DNA from: Ischnura elegans
Taxonomy: Eukaryota; Arthropoda; Insecta; Odonata; Coenagrionidae
Reading direction: 5' to 3'
Assembly: GCF_921293095.1 (NCBI RefSeq)
Contig: NC_060258.1
Span: 7,020,607-7,084,606 of the forward strand
DNA length: 64,000 bases
The position numbers and the translations under genes were made by a program. Of this stretch, positions 37,301 to 52,054 are shown in pieces; within the stretch, counting starts at the first letter, position 1; the number at the start of each line of letters is the position of its first letter. The notes below the pieces were generated by a model. The model saw only the letters and a program-made list of their open reading frames with translations, was not told the DNA's origin and did not search any database.

Positions 37301-40300
37301 GTCCTGCACTTCATACCTCATCTTATCATATTTCCATCTTTAGCACTGTTTTCATCATCCCTTCTTATTTAAGCATTCGCTCCATACATACCTACGGTCT
37401 CCTACTTATCTCATTTAAAAGTTGAAATTCCTAATCCACCAAGTTCTGCACTTCATTCCTCATCTTATCATATTTCCATCCTTGGATCTTTTTTCATCAT
37501 TCCTTCTCCTTTATGCATTCGCTCCATCCATACCTTCGGTCTCCTACTTATCTCATTGAAAAGGTGCAATTCCTAACCCACCATGTCCTGCACTTCATAC
37601 CTCATCTTATCATATTTCCATCTTAGCATTGTTTTCATCATCCCTTCACCTATAAGCACTCGCATCATCCATACCTTCGGTGTCCTACTTATCTCATTTA
37701 AATGGTGCAATTCCTAACCCACCATGTCCTGCACTTCATACCACATCTTATCATGTTTCCATCTTTAGCACTGTTTTCATCATCCCTTCTTATTTAAGCA
37801 TTCGCTCCATACATATATTCGGTCTCCTACTTATCTCATTGAAAAGATGCAATTCCTAACCCACCATGTCCTGCACTTCATACCCCATCTTATCATTTTT
37901 CCATCTTTAGCACTGTTTTCATCATTCCTTCTCATTTAATCACTCGCTTCATCCATACCTTCGGTCTCCTACTTATCTTATTTAAAAGGTGCAATTTCTA
38001 ACCCACCATGTCCTGCACTTCATACTTCATTTTATCATGTTTCCATTTTTAGCACTGTTTTCATCATTTCTTCTCATTTAAGCACTCGCTCCATCCATAC
38101 CTTCGGTCTCCTACTTATCTCATTTAAAAGGTGCAATTCCTAACCCACCATGTCCTGCACTTCATACCTCATCTTATCATATTTCCATCTTAGCACTTTT
38201 TTCATCATCCATTCACCTATAAGCACTCGCTTCATCCATACCTTCGGTGTCCTACTTGTCTCATTTAAAAGGTGAAATTCCTAATCCACCATGTCCTGCA
38301 CTTCATACCTCATCTTATCATATTTCAATCTTTAGCACCGTTTTCATCGATCTTTCTCATTTAAGCACTCTTTTCACCCATACCTTCGGTCTCCTACTTA
38401 TCTAATTTAAAAGGTTCAATTCCTAACCCACCATGTCCTGCACTTCGTACCTCATCTTATCACATTTCCATCTTTAGCACTGTTTTCATCATTTCTTCTC
38501 ATTTAAGCACTCGCTCAATCCATACCTTCGGCCTCCTACTTATCTCTTTTAAAAGGTGCAATTCCTAACCCACCATGTCCTGCACTTCATACCTCATCAT
38601 ATCATGTTTCCATCTTTAGCCTTGTTTTCATCGTTCCTTCTCATTTAAGCACTCGCTCCATCCATACCTACGGTCTCCTACCTATCTCATTTAAAGGTTC
38701 AATTCCTAACCCACCATGTCCTGCACTTCATACCTCATCTTATCACATTTCCATCTTTAGCACTGTTATCATCATTTCTTATCATTTAAGCACTCACTCC
38801 ATCCATACCTTCGGTCTCCTACTTATCTTATTTAAAAGGTGCAATTCCTAACCCACCATGTCCTGCACTTAATACCTCATCTTATCATGTTTCCATCTTT
38901 AGCACTGTTTTCATCATTTCTTCTCCTTTAAGCATTCGCTCCATTAGCCTCAGGTCTCCTACTTATCTCATTGAAAAAGTGCAATTCCTAACCCACCATG
39001 TCCTGCACTTCATACCTCATCTTATCATATTTATATCTTTAGCACTGTTTTCTTCATTTCTTCTCATTTAAGCACTCGCTTAATCCATACCTTCGGCCTC
39101 CTACTTATCTCATTTCAAAGGTGCAATTCCTAACCCACCATGTCCTGCACTTAATACCTCATCTTATCATGTTTCCATCTTTAGCACTGTTTTCATCATT
39201 TCTTCTCATTTAATAACTCGCTCAATCCATACCTTCGGCCTCCTACTTATTATATTTAAAAGGTGCAATTCCTAACCCACCATGTCCTGCACTTCATACC
39301 TCATCTTATCATATTTCCATCTTTAGCACTGTTTTCATCATTTCTTCTCCTTTAAGCTTTCGCTCCATTAGCCTCAGGTCTCCTACTTATGTCATTGAAA
39401 AAGTGCAATTCCTAACCCACCATGTCCTGCACTTCATACCTCATCATATCATGTTTCCATCTTTAGCACTGTTTTCATCATTTCTTATCATTTAAGCACT
39501 CGCTTCGTCCATACCTTCGATCTCCTAATTTTCTCATTTAAAAGGTGCAATTCGTAACCCACCATGTCCTGCACTTCATACCTCATCTTATCATGTTTCC
39601 ATCTTTAGCACTGTTTTCATCATTTCTTATCATTTAAGCACTCGCTCCATCCATACCTTCGGTCACCTAATTTTGTCATTTAAAAGGTGCAATTCCTAAC
39701 CCACCATGACCTGCACTTTATACCTCATCTTATCATGTTTCCATCTTTAGCACTGTTTTCATCATTTCTCCTAATTTAAGCACTCGCTCCCTCCATACCT
39801 TCGGCCTACTACTTTTCTCATTTAAAAGGTGCAATTATTTACCCACCATGTCCTGAACTTCATACCTCTTCTTATCATAATTCTATCTTTATAACTGTTT
39901 TCATCATCTCTTCTTCTTTAAGCACTCGCTCTATCCATACCTTCGGTCTCATACTTATCTCATTTAAAAGGTGCAATTCCTAACCCAAAATGTCCTATAC
40001 TTCATACCTCATCTTATCATATTTCCACCTTTAGCACTGTTTTCATCATTTCTTATCATTTAAGCACTCGCTTCATCCATACCTTCGGTCTCCTACTTTT
40101 CTCATTTAAAAGGTGCAATTCCTAACCCACCATGTCCTGCACTTCATACCTCATCTTATCATATTTCCATCTTTAGCACTGTTTTCATCATCCCTTCTTA
40201 TTTAAGCATTCGCTCCATACATACCTACGGTCTCCTACTTATCTCATTTAAAAGTTGAAATTCCTAATCCACCAAGTTCTGCACTTCATTCCTCATCTTA

Positions 40301-43300
40301 TCATATTTCCATCCTTGGATCTTTTTTCATCATTCCTTCTCCTTTATGCATTCGCTCCATCCATACCTTCGGTCTCCAACTTATCTCATTTAAAAGGTGC
40401 AGTTCCTTACCCACCATGTCCTGCACTTCATACCTCATCTTATCATGTTTCCATCTTTAGCACTGTTTTCATCATTTCTTATCATTTAAGCACTCGCTTC
40501 ATCCATACCTTCGGTCTCATACTTATCTCATTTAAAAGGTGCAATTCCTAACCCACCATGACCTACACTTCATACCTCATCTTATCATATTTCCATCTTT
40601 AGCACTGTTTTCTTCATTCCTTTTCATTTAAGCACTCGCTTCATCCATACCTTCGGTCTCCTACTTATCTAATTTAAAAGGTGCAGTTCCTTACCCACCA
40701 TGTTCTGCACTTCATACCTAATCATATCATGTTTCCATTTTTAGCACTGTTTTCATCATTTCTTCTCATTTAAGCACTCGCTCCATCCATACCTTCGGTC
40801 TCCTACTTATCTCATTGAAAAGGTGCAATTCCTAACCCACCATGTCCTGCACTTCATACCTCATCTTATCATATTTCCATCTTAGCATTGTTTTCATCAT
40901 CCCTTCACCTATAAGCACTCGCATCATCCATACCTTCGGTGTCCTACTTATCTCATTGAAAAGGTGCATTTCCTAACCCACCATGTCCTGCACTTCATAC
41001 CTCATCTTATCATATTTCCATCTTTAGCACTGTTTTCATCATCCCTTCTTATTTAAGCATTCGCTCCATACATACCTACGGTCTCCTACTTATCTCATTT
41101 AAAAGTTGAAATTCCTAATCCACCAAGTTCTGCACTTCATTCCTCATCTTATCATATTTCCATCCTTGGAACTTTTTTCATTATCCCTTCTCCTTTAAGC
41201 AATCGCTTCATCCCTACCTTCGGTCTCCTACTTATTTCATTTAAAAAGTGCAATTCCTAACCCACCATGTCCTGCACTTAATACCTCATCATATCATGTT
41301 TCCATCTTTAGCACTGTTTTCATCGTTTATTCTCATTGAAGCACTCGCTCCATCCATACCTTCGGTCTCCAACTTATCTCATTTAAAAGGTGCAATTCCT
41401 AACCCACCATGTCCTGCACTTCATACCTCATCTTATCATGTTTCCATCTTTAGCACTGTTTTCATCATTTCTTATCATTTAAGCACTCGCTTCATCCATA
41501 CCTTCGGTCTCATACTTATCTCATTTAAAAGGTTCAATTCCTAACCCACCATGTCCTGAACTTCATACCTCATCTTATCATGTTTCCATCTTTAGCTCTG
41601 TTTCCATCATTTCTTTTCATTTAAGCACTCGCTTCATCCATTCCTTCGGTCTCCTACTTATCTCATTTCAAAGGTGCAATTCCTAACCCACCATGACCTA
41701 CACTTCATACCTCATCTTATCATGTTTCCATCTTTAGCACTGTTTCATCATTTCTCCTCATTTAAGTACTCGCTCCATCCATACCTTCGGCCTACTACTT
41801 ATCTGATTTAAAAAGTGCAATTCCTAACCCACCATGTCCTGCACTTCATACCTCATCTTATCATGTTTCCATCTTTAGCACTGTTTTCATCATTTCACTG
41901 CCTCCTACTTATCTCTTTAAAAGGTGCAATTCTAACCCACCATGTCCTGCACTTCATACCTCATCTTATCATATTTCCATCTTTAGCACTGAAAATCGTT
42001 CTTTCTCATTTAAGCACTCGCTTCATCCATACCTTCGGTCTCATACTTATCTCATTTAAAAGGTGCAATTCCTAACCCACCATGTCCTGCACTTCATACC
42101 TAATCATATCATGTTTCCATTTTTAGCACTGTTTTCATCATTTCTTCTCATTTAAGCACTCGCTCCATCCATACCTTTGGTCTCCTACTTATCTCATTTA
42201 AACGGTGCAATTCCTAACCCACCATGACCTACACTTCATACCTCATCTTATCATATTTCAATCTTTAGCACTGTTTTCATCGTCCTTTCTCATTTAAGCA
42301 CTCGCTTCACCCATACCTTCGGTCTCATACTTATCTCATTTCAAAGGTTCAATTCCTAACCCACCATGTCCTGCACTTAATACCTCATCTTATCATGTTT
42401 CCATCTTTAGCACTGTTTTCATCATTTCTTCTCATTTAATAACTCGCTCAATCCATACCTTCGGCCTCCTACTTATTATATTTAAAAGGTGCAATTCCTA
42501 ACCCACCATGTCCTGCACTTCATACCTCATCTTATCATATTTCCATCTTTAGCACTGTTTTCATCATTTCTTCTCCTTTAAGCTTTCGCTCCATTAGCCT
42601 CAGGTCTCCTACTTATGTCATTGAAAAAGTGCAATTCCTAACCCACCATGTCCTGCACTTCATACCTCATCATATCATGTTTCCATCTTTAGCACTGTTT
42701 CCATCATTTCTTATCATTTAAGCACTCGCTTCATCCATACCTTCGATCTCCTAATTTTCTCATTTAAAAGGTGCAATTCGTAACCCACCATGTCCTGCAC
42801 TTCATACCTCATTTTATCATGTTTCTATCTTTAGCACTGTTTCCATCATTTCTTATCATTTAAGCACTCGCTTCATCCATACCTTCGGTCACCTAATTTT
42901 GTCATTTAAAAGGTGCAATTCCTAACCCACCATGACCTGCACTTTATACCTCATCTTATCATGTTTCCATCTTTAGCACTGTTTTCATCATTTCTCCTAA
43001 TTTAAGCACTCGCTCCCTCCATACCTTCGGCCTACTACTTTTCTCATTTAAAAGGTGCAATTATTTACCCACCATGTCCTGCACTTCATACCTCTTCTTA
43101 TCATAATTCTATCTTTATAACTGTTTTCATCATCTCTTCTTCTTTAAGCACTCGCTCTATCCATACCTTCGGTCTCATACTTATCTCATTTAAAAGGTGC
43201 AATTCCTAACCCAAAATGTCCTATACTTCATACCTCATCTTATCATATTTCCACCTTTAGCACTGTTTTCATCATTTCTTATCATTTAAGCACTCGCTTC

Positions 43301-45420
43301 ATCCATACCTTCGGTCTCCTACTTTTCTCATTTAAAAGGTGCAATTCCTAACCCACCATGTCCTGCACTTCATACCTCATCTTATCATGTTTCCATCTTT
43401 AGCACTGTTTTCATCATCCCTTCTTATTTAAGCATTCGCTCCATACATACCTACGGTCTCCTACTTATCTCATTTAAAAGTTGAAATTCCTAATCCACCA
43501 AGTTCTGCACTTCATTCCTCATCTTATCATATTTCCATCCTTGGATCTTTTTTCATCATTCCTTCTCCTTTATGCATTCGCTCCATCCATACCTTCGGCC
43601 TCCAACTTATCTCATTTAAAAGGTGCAGTTCCTAACCCACCATGTCCTGCACTTCATACCTCATCTTATCATGTTTCCATATTTAGCACTGTTTTCATCT
43701 TTTCTTTTCATTTAAGCACTCGCTTCATCCATACCTTCGGTCTCATACTTATCTCATTTAAAAGGTGCAATTCCTAACCCACCATGACCTACACTTCATA
43801 CCTCATCTTATCATATTTCCATCTTTAGCACTGTTTTCTTCATTCCTTTTCATTTAAGCACTCGCTTCATCCATACCTTCGGTCTCCTACTTATCTAATT
43901 TAAAAGGTGCAGTTCCTTACCCACCATGTTCTGCACTTCATACCTAATCATATCATATTTCCATTTTTAGCACTGTTTTCATCATTTCTTCTCATTTAAG
44001 CACTCGCTCCATCCATACCTTCGGTCTCCTACTTATCTCATTGAAAAGGTGCAATTCCTAACCCACCATGTCCTGCACTTCATACCTCATCTTATCATAT
44101 TTCCATCTTAGCATTGTTTTCATCATCCCTTCACCTATAAGCACTCGCATCATCCATACCTTCGGTGTCCTACTTATCTCATTGAAAAGGTGCATTTCCT
44201 AACCCACCATGTCCTGCACTTCATACCTCATCTTATCATATTTCCATCTTTAGCACTGTTTTCATCATCCCTTCTTATTTAAGATTCGCTCCATACATAC
44301 CTACGGTCTCCTACTTATCTCATTTAAAAGTTGAAATTCCTAATCCACCAAGTTCTGCACTTCATTCCTCATCTTATCATATTTCCATCCTTGGAACTTT
44401 TTTCATTATCCCTTCTCCTTTAAGCAATCGCTTCATCCCTACCTTCGGTCTCCTACTTATTTCATTTAAAAAGTGCAATTCCTAACCCACCATGTCCTGC
44501 ACTTAATACCTCATCATATCATGTTTCCATCTTTAGCACTGTTTTCATCGTTTATTCTCATTGAAGCACTCGCTCCATCCATACCTTCGGTCTCCTACTT
44601 ATCTCATTTAAAAGGTGCAATTCCTAACCCACCATGTCCTGCACTTCATACCTCATCTTATCATGTTTCCATCTTTAGCACTGTTTTCATCATTTCTTAT
44701 CATTTAAGCACTCGCTTCATCCATACCTTCGGTCTCCTACTTATCTCATTTAAAAGGTTCAATTCCTAACCCACCATGTCCTGAACTTCATACCTCATCT
44801 TATCATGTTTCCAACTTTAGCTCTGTTTCCATCATTTCTTCTCATTTAAGCACTCGCTCCATCCATTCCTTCGGTCTCCTACTTATCTCATTTCAAAGGT
44901 GCAATTCCTAACCCACCATGACCTACACTTCATACCTCATCTTATCATGTTTCCATCTTTAGCACTGTTTCATCATTTCTCCTCATTTAAGTACTCGCTC
45001 CATCCATACCTTCGGCCTACTACTTATCTGATTTAAAAAGTGCAATTCCTAACCCACCATGTCCTGCACTTCATACCTCATCTTATCATGTTTCCATCTT
45101 TAGCACTGTTTTCATCATTTCACTGCCTCCTACTTATCTCTTTAAAAGGTGCAATTCTAACCCACCATGTCCTGCACTTCATACCTCATCTTATCATATT
45201 TCCATCTTTAGCACTGAAAATCGTTCTTTCTCATTTAAGCACTCGCTTCATCCATACCTTCGGTCACATTCTTATCTCATTTAAAAGGTGCAATTCCTAA
45301 CCCACCATGTCCTGCACTTCATACTTCATTTTATCATGTTTCCATTTTTAGCACTGTTTTCATCATTTCTTCTCATTTAAGCACTCGCTCCATCCATACC
45401 TTTGGTCTCCTACTTATCTC
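28385..45420. repeat. Satellite higher-order repeat zone A (four copies)
   Basis: Blocks of many monomers recur colinearly with almost no differences, at about 28.4-33.2, 33.2-37.7, 37.7-41.9 and 42.4-45.4 kb. Examples: 28670-28903 equals 33454-33687 (offset 4,784). 31503-31799 is near-identical to 36287, 36996, 40255 and 43481. 32496 matches 41248 and 44473. Dominant offsets are about 4,784, 3,968 and 3,226 bases, with local shifts of exactly one monomer (142), for example an extra monomer near 34.3 kb. This is what recent unequal exchange produces. Confidence 0.88.
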
Positions 45421-48400
45421 ATTTAAACGGTGCAATTCCTAACCCACCATGACCTACACTTCATACCTCATCTTATCATATTTCAATCTTTAGCACTGTT
45501 TTCATCGTCCTTTCTCATTTAAGCACTCGCTTCACCCATACCTTCGGTCTCATACCTATCTCATTTAAAAGGTTCAATTCCTAACCCACCATGTCCTGCA
45601 CTTCATACCTCATCTTATCACATTTCCATCTTTAGCACTGTTTTCATCATTTCTTATCATTTAAGCACTCACTCCATCCATACCTTCGGCCTCCTACTTA
45701 TTTCATTTAGAAGGTGCAATTCCTAACCCACCATGTCCTGCACTTCATACCTTATCTTATCATGTTTCCATATTTAGCACTGTTTTTATCATTTATTCTC
45801 ATTTAAGCATACGCTCCATCCATACCTTCGGCCTCCTACTTATCTCATTTAAAAGGAGCAATTCCTAACCCACCATGTCCTGCACTTCATACCTCATCTT
45901 ATCATATATCCATCTTTAGCACTGTTTTCATCATTTCTTCTCCTTTAAGCATTCGCTCCATTAGCCTCAGGTCTTCTACTTATCTCATTGAAAAAGTGCA
46001 ATTCCTAACCCACCATGTCCTGCACTTCATACCTTATCTTATCATATTTCCATCTTTAGCACTATTTTCATCATTTATACTCATGTAAGCACTCGCTAAA
46101 TCCATACCTTCGGCCTCCTACTTATCTCATTTAAAAGGTGCAATTCCTAACCCACCATGTCCTGCACTTCATACCTCATCTTAACATGTTTCCATATTTA
46201 GCACTAGTTTCATCATTTCTTCCCATTTAAGCACTAGCTCCATCCATACCTTCGGTCTCCTACTTATCACATTTAAAAGGTGCAATTCCTAACCCACCAT
46301 GTCCTGCACTTAATACCTCATCATATCATGTTTCCATCTTTAGCACTGTTTTCATCGTTTATTCTCATTAAAGCACTCGCTCCATCCATACCTTCGGTCT
46401 CCAACTTATCTCATTTAAAAAGTGCAATTCCTAACCCACCATGTCCTGCACTTCATACCTTATCTTATCATGTTTCCATCTTTAGCACTGTTTTCATCAT
46501 TATTTTTTATTTAAGCACTCGCTTCATCCATACCTTCGGTCTCATACTTATCTCATTTAAAAGGCACATTTCCTAACCCACCATGTCCTGCACTTTATAC
46601 CTCATGTTATCATGTTTCCATCTTTAGCACTGTTTTCTTCATTCCTTCTCATTTAAGCACTCGCTCCATCCATACCTTCGGTCTCCAACTTATCTCATTT
46701 AAAAGGTGCAATGCCTAACCCACCATGTCCTGTACTTCATAATTCATCTTATCATATTTCCATCTTTAGCACTGTTTTCATCATTTCTTCTCATTTAAGC
46801 ACTCGCTCCATCCATACCTTTGGTGTCCTACTTATCTCATTTTTAAGGTGCAATTCCTAACCCACCATGTCCTGCACTTCATACCTCATCTTATCATATT
46901 TCCATCTTTAGAACTGTTTTCATCATTTCTTCTCATTTAAGCACTCGCTCAATCCATACCTTCGGTCTCCTACTTATCTAACATAAAAGGTGCAATTCCT
47001 AACCCACCATGTCCTACACTTCATACCTCATTGTATCATGTTTCCATCTTTAGCACTGTTTTCATCATTTCTTTTCATTTAAGCACTCGCTCAATCCATA
47101 CCTTCGGTCTCCTACTTATCTCATTTAAAAGGTGCAATTCCTAACCCACCATGTCCTGCACTTTATACCTCATGTTATCATGTTTCCATCTTTAGCACTG
47201 TTTTCATCATTTCTCCTCATTTAAGTACTCGCTCCATCCATACCTTCGGCCTACTACTTATCTCATTTAAAAGGTGTAATTCCTAACCCACCATGTCCTG
47301 CACTTAATACCTCATCTTATCATGTTTCCATCTGTAGCACTGTTTGTATCATTTCACTGCCTCCTACTTATCTCTTTAAAAGGTGCAATTCCTAACCCAC
47401 CATGTCCTGCACTTCATACCTCATCTTATCATATTTCCATCTTTAGCACTGAAAATCGTTCTTTCTCATTTAAGCACTCGCTTCATCCATACCTTCGGTC
47501 TCCTACTTATATCATTTAAAAGGTGCAATTCCTAACCCACCATGTCCTGCACTTCATACCTCATCATATTATGTTTCCATCTTTAGCACTGTTTTCATCA
47601 TTTCTTCTTTTTAAGCACTCGCTCCATCCATATCTTCGATGTCCTACTTATCTCATTTAAATGGTGCAATTCCTAACCCACCATGTCCTGCACTTCATAC
47701 CTCAGCTTATCATGTTTCCATCTTTAGCACTGTTTTCATCATCCCTTCTAATTTAAGCATTCGCTCCATACATACCTACGGTCTCCTACTTATCTCATTT
47801 AAAAGTTGAAATTCCTAATCCACCAAGTTCTGCACTTCATTCCTCATCTTATCATATTTCCATCCTTGGAACTTTTTTCATCATCCCTTCTCCTTTAAGC
47901 AATCGCTTCATCCCTACCTTCGGTCTCCTACTTATCTCATTTAAAAAGTGCAATTCCTAACCCACCATGTCCTGCACTTCATAATTCATCTTATCATATT
48001 TCCATCTTTAGCACTGTTTTCATCGTTTATTCTCATTGAAGCACTCGCTCCATCCATACCTTCGGTCTCCTACTTATCTCATTTAAAATGTGCAATTCCT
48101 TACCCACCATGTCCTGCACTTCATAACTCATCTTATCATATTTCCATCTTTAGCACTGTTTTCATCATCCCTTCTGCTTTAAGCACTCGCTTCATCCATT
48201 CCTTCGGTCTCCTACTTATCTCATTTCAAAGGTGCAATTCCTAACCCACCATGTCCTGCACTTTATACCTCATCTTATCATGTTTCCATCTTTAGCACTG
48301 TTTTCATCATTTCTCCTCATTTAAGTACTCGCTCCATCCATACCTTTGGCCTACTACTTATCTCATTTAAAAAGTGCATTTCCTAACCCACCATGTCCTA

Positions 48401-51400
48401 CACTTCATACCTCTTCTTATCATATTTCCATCTTTAGCACTGTTTTCATCATTTCTTCTCCTTTAAGCATTCGCTCCATTAGCCTCAGGTCTCCTACATA
48501 TCTCATTGAAAAAGTGCAAATCGTAACCCACCATGTCCTGCACTTCATACCTCATCTTATCATTTTTCCATCTTTAGCACTGTTTTCATCATTTCTTATC
48601 ATATAAGCACTCGCTTCATCCATACCTTCGATCTCCTAATTTTCTCATTTAAAAGGTGCAATTCGTAACCCACCATGTCCTCCACTTCATACCTAATCTT
48701 ATCATGTTTCCATCTTTAGCACTGTTTTCATCATTTCTTCTCATTTAAGCGCTCGCTTCATCCATTTCTTCGGTCTCATACATATCTCATTTAAAAGGTG
48801 CAATTCCTAACCCACCATGACCTACACTTAATACCTCATCTTATCATGTTTCCATCTTTAGCACTGTTTTGGTAATTAATTCTAATTTAAGCACTCGCTC
48901 CATCCATACCTTCGGCCTCCTACTTATCACATTTAAAAGGTGCAATTCCTAACCCACCACGTCCTGCACTTCATACCTCATCTTATCATATATCCATCTT
49001 TAGCACTGTTTTCATCATTTATACTCATGTAAGCACTCGCTCCATCCATACCTTCGGCCTCCTACTTATCTCATTTAAAAAGTGCTATTCCAAACCCACC
49101 ATGTCCTGCACTTCATACCTCATCTTATCATGTTTCCATCTTTAGCACTGTTTTCATCATTTCTCCTCATTTAAGCACTAGCTCCATCCATACCTTCAGC
49201 CTACTACTTATCTCATTTAAAAGGTGCATTTCTTAACCCACCATGTCCTGCACTTCATACCTCTTCTTATCATATTTCCATCTTTAGCACTGTTTTCATC
49301 ATTTCTTCTCCTTTCAGCACTCGCTCCATCTATACCTTCGGTCTCCTACTTATCTCATTTAAAAGGTGCAATTCCTAACCCACCATGTCCTGCACTTAAT
49401 ACCTCATCTTATCATGTTTCCATCATTAGCACTGTTTTCATCATTTCTTCTCCTTTAAGCATTCGCTCCATTAGCCTCAAGTCTCCTACTTATCTCATTG
49501 AAAAAGTGCAATTCCTAACCCACCATGTCCTGCACTTCATACCTCATCATATCATGTTTCCATCTTTAGCAATGTTTTCATCATTTCTTATCATTGAAGC
49601 ACTCGCTACATCCATACCTTCGATCTCCTAATTTTCTCATTTAAAAGGTGCAATTCGTAACCCACCATGTCCTGCACTTCATACCTAATCTTATCATTTT
49701 TCCATCTTAAGCACTGTTTTCATCATTTCTTCTCATTTAAGCACTCGCTTCATCCATTCCTTCGGTCTCCTTCTTATCTCATTTCAAAGGTGCAATTCCA
49801 AACCCACCATGTCCTGCACTTCCTATCTAATCATATTATGTTTCCATCTTTAGCACTGTTTTCATCATTAATTCTTATTTAAGCACTCGCTCCATCCATA
49901 CCTTCGGTCTCCTACTTATCACATTTAAAAGGTGCAATTCCTAACCCACCATGTCCTGCACTTCATACCTCATCTTATCATGTTTCCATCTTTAGCACTT
50001 TTTTCTTCATTCCTTCTCATTTAAGCACTCGCTCCATCCATACCTTTGGTCTCCTACTTATCTCATTTAAAAGGTGATATTCCTAACCCACCATGTCCTA
50101 CACTTCATACCTCATCTTATCATGTTTCCATCTTTAGTACTGTTTTAATCATTCCTTCTCATTTAAGCACTCGCTCCATCCATACCTTCGGCCTACTACT
50201 TATCTCATTTAAAAGGTGCAATTCCTAACCCACCATGTCCTGCACTTCATACCACTTCTTATCATATTTCCATCTCTAGGATTGTTTTCATCATCTCTTC
50301 TTCTTTAAGCACTTGCTCCATCCATACGTTCGGCCTCCTACTAATCTCATTTAAAAGGTGCAATTCCTAACCCACCATGTCCTGCACTTAATACCTCATC
50401 TTATTATGTTTCCATCTTTAGCACTGTTTTCATCATTTCTTCTCATTTAAGCACTCGCTTCTTCCATTTCTTCGGTCTCATACTTATCTCATTTAAAAGG
50501 TGCAATTCCTAACCCACCATGTCCTGCACTTCATACCTCATCTTATCATGTTTCCATCTTTAGTACTGTTTTCATCATCCCTTCCACTTTAAGCACTCGC
50601 TTCATCCATACCTTCGGCCTACTACTTACCTCATTTAAAAGGTGCAATTTCTAACCCACCATGTCCTGCACTTTATACCTCATCTTATCATGTTTCCATC
50701 TTTAGCACTGTTTTGGTAATTAATTCTAATTTAAGTACTCGATCCTTCCATACATTCGGTCTCCTACTTATCTTATTTAAAAGGTGCAATTCCTAACCCA
50801 CCATGTCCTGCACTTAATACCTCATCTTATCATGTTTCCATCTTTAGCACTGTTTTCATCATTAATTCTCATTTAAGCATTCGCTCCATCCATACCTTCG
50901 GCCTCATACTTATCTCATTGAAAAAGTGCAATTCCTAACCCACCATGTCCTGCACTTCATACCTCATCTTATCATTTTTCTATCTTTAGCACTGTTTTCA
51001 TCATTTCTTATCATTTAAGCACTCGCTTCATCCATACCTTAGGTCTCCTACCTGTCTCATATAAAATGTGCAATTCGTAACCCACCATGTCCTGCACTTC
51101 ATACCTAATCTTATCATGTTTCCATCTTTAGCACTGTTTTTATCATTTCTTCTCATTTAAGCACTCGCTTCATCCATACCTTAGGTCTCCTACTTGTCTC
51201 ATTTAAAAGGTGCAATTCCTAACCCACCATGTCCTGCAATTCATACCTCATCTTATCATGTTTCCATCTTTAGAACTGTTTTCATCATTTCTTCTCATTT
51301 AAGCACTCGCTTCTTCCATTTCTTCGGTCTCATACTTATCTCATTTAAAAGGTGCAATTCCTAACCCACCATGTCCTATACTTCATACCTCATCTTATCA

Positions 51401-52054
51401 TGTTTCCATCTTTAGCACTGTTTTCATCATTTCTCCTCATTTAAGCACTAGCTCCATCCATACCTTCAGCCTACTACTTATCTCATTTAAAAGGTGCATT
51501 TCTTAACCCACCATGTCCTGCACTTCATACCTCTTCTTATCATATTTCCATCTTTAGCACTGTTTTCATCATCCCATCTCCTTTCAGCACTCGCTCCATC
51601 TATACCTTCGGTCTCCTACTTATCTCATTTAAAAGGTGCAATTCCTAACCCACCATGTCCTGCACTTAATACCTCATCTTATCATGTTTCCATCATTAGC
51701 ACTGTTTTCATCATTTCTTCTCATTTAAGCACTCGCTTCATCCATATCTTCGATCTCCTAATTTTCTCATTTAAAAGGTGCAATTCGTAACCCACCATGT
51801 CCTGCACTTCATACTAAATCTTATCATGTTTCCATCTTTAGCACTGTTTTCATCATTTCTTCTCATTTAAGCACTCGCTTCATCCATTCCTTCGGTCTCC
51901 TTCTTATCTCATTTCAAAGGTGCAATTCCTAACCCACCATGTCCTGCACTTTATACCTCATCTTATCATCTTTCTATCTTTAGCACTGTTTTCATCATTT
52001 CTCCTCATTTAAGCACTCGCTTCATCCATACCTTCAGCCTTATACTTATCTCAT

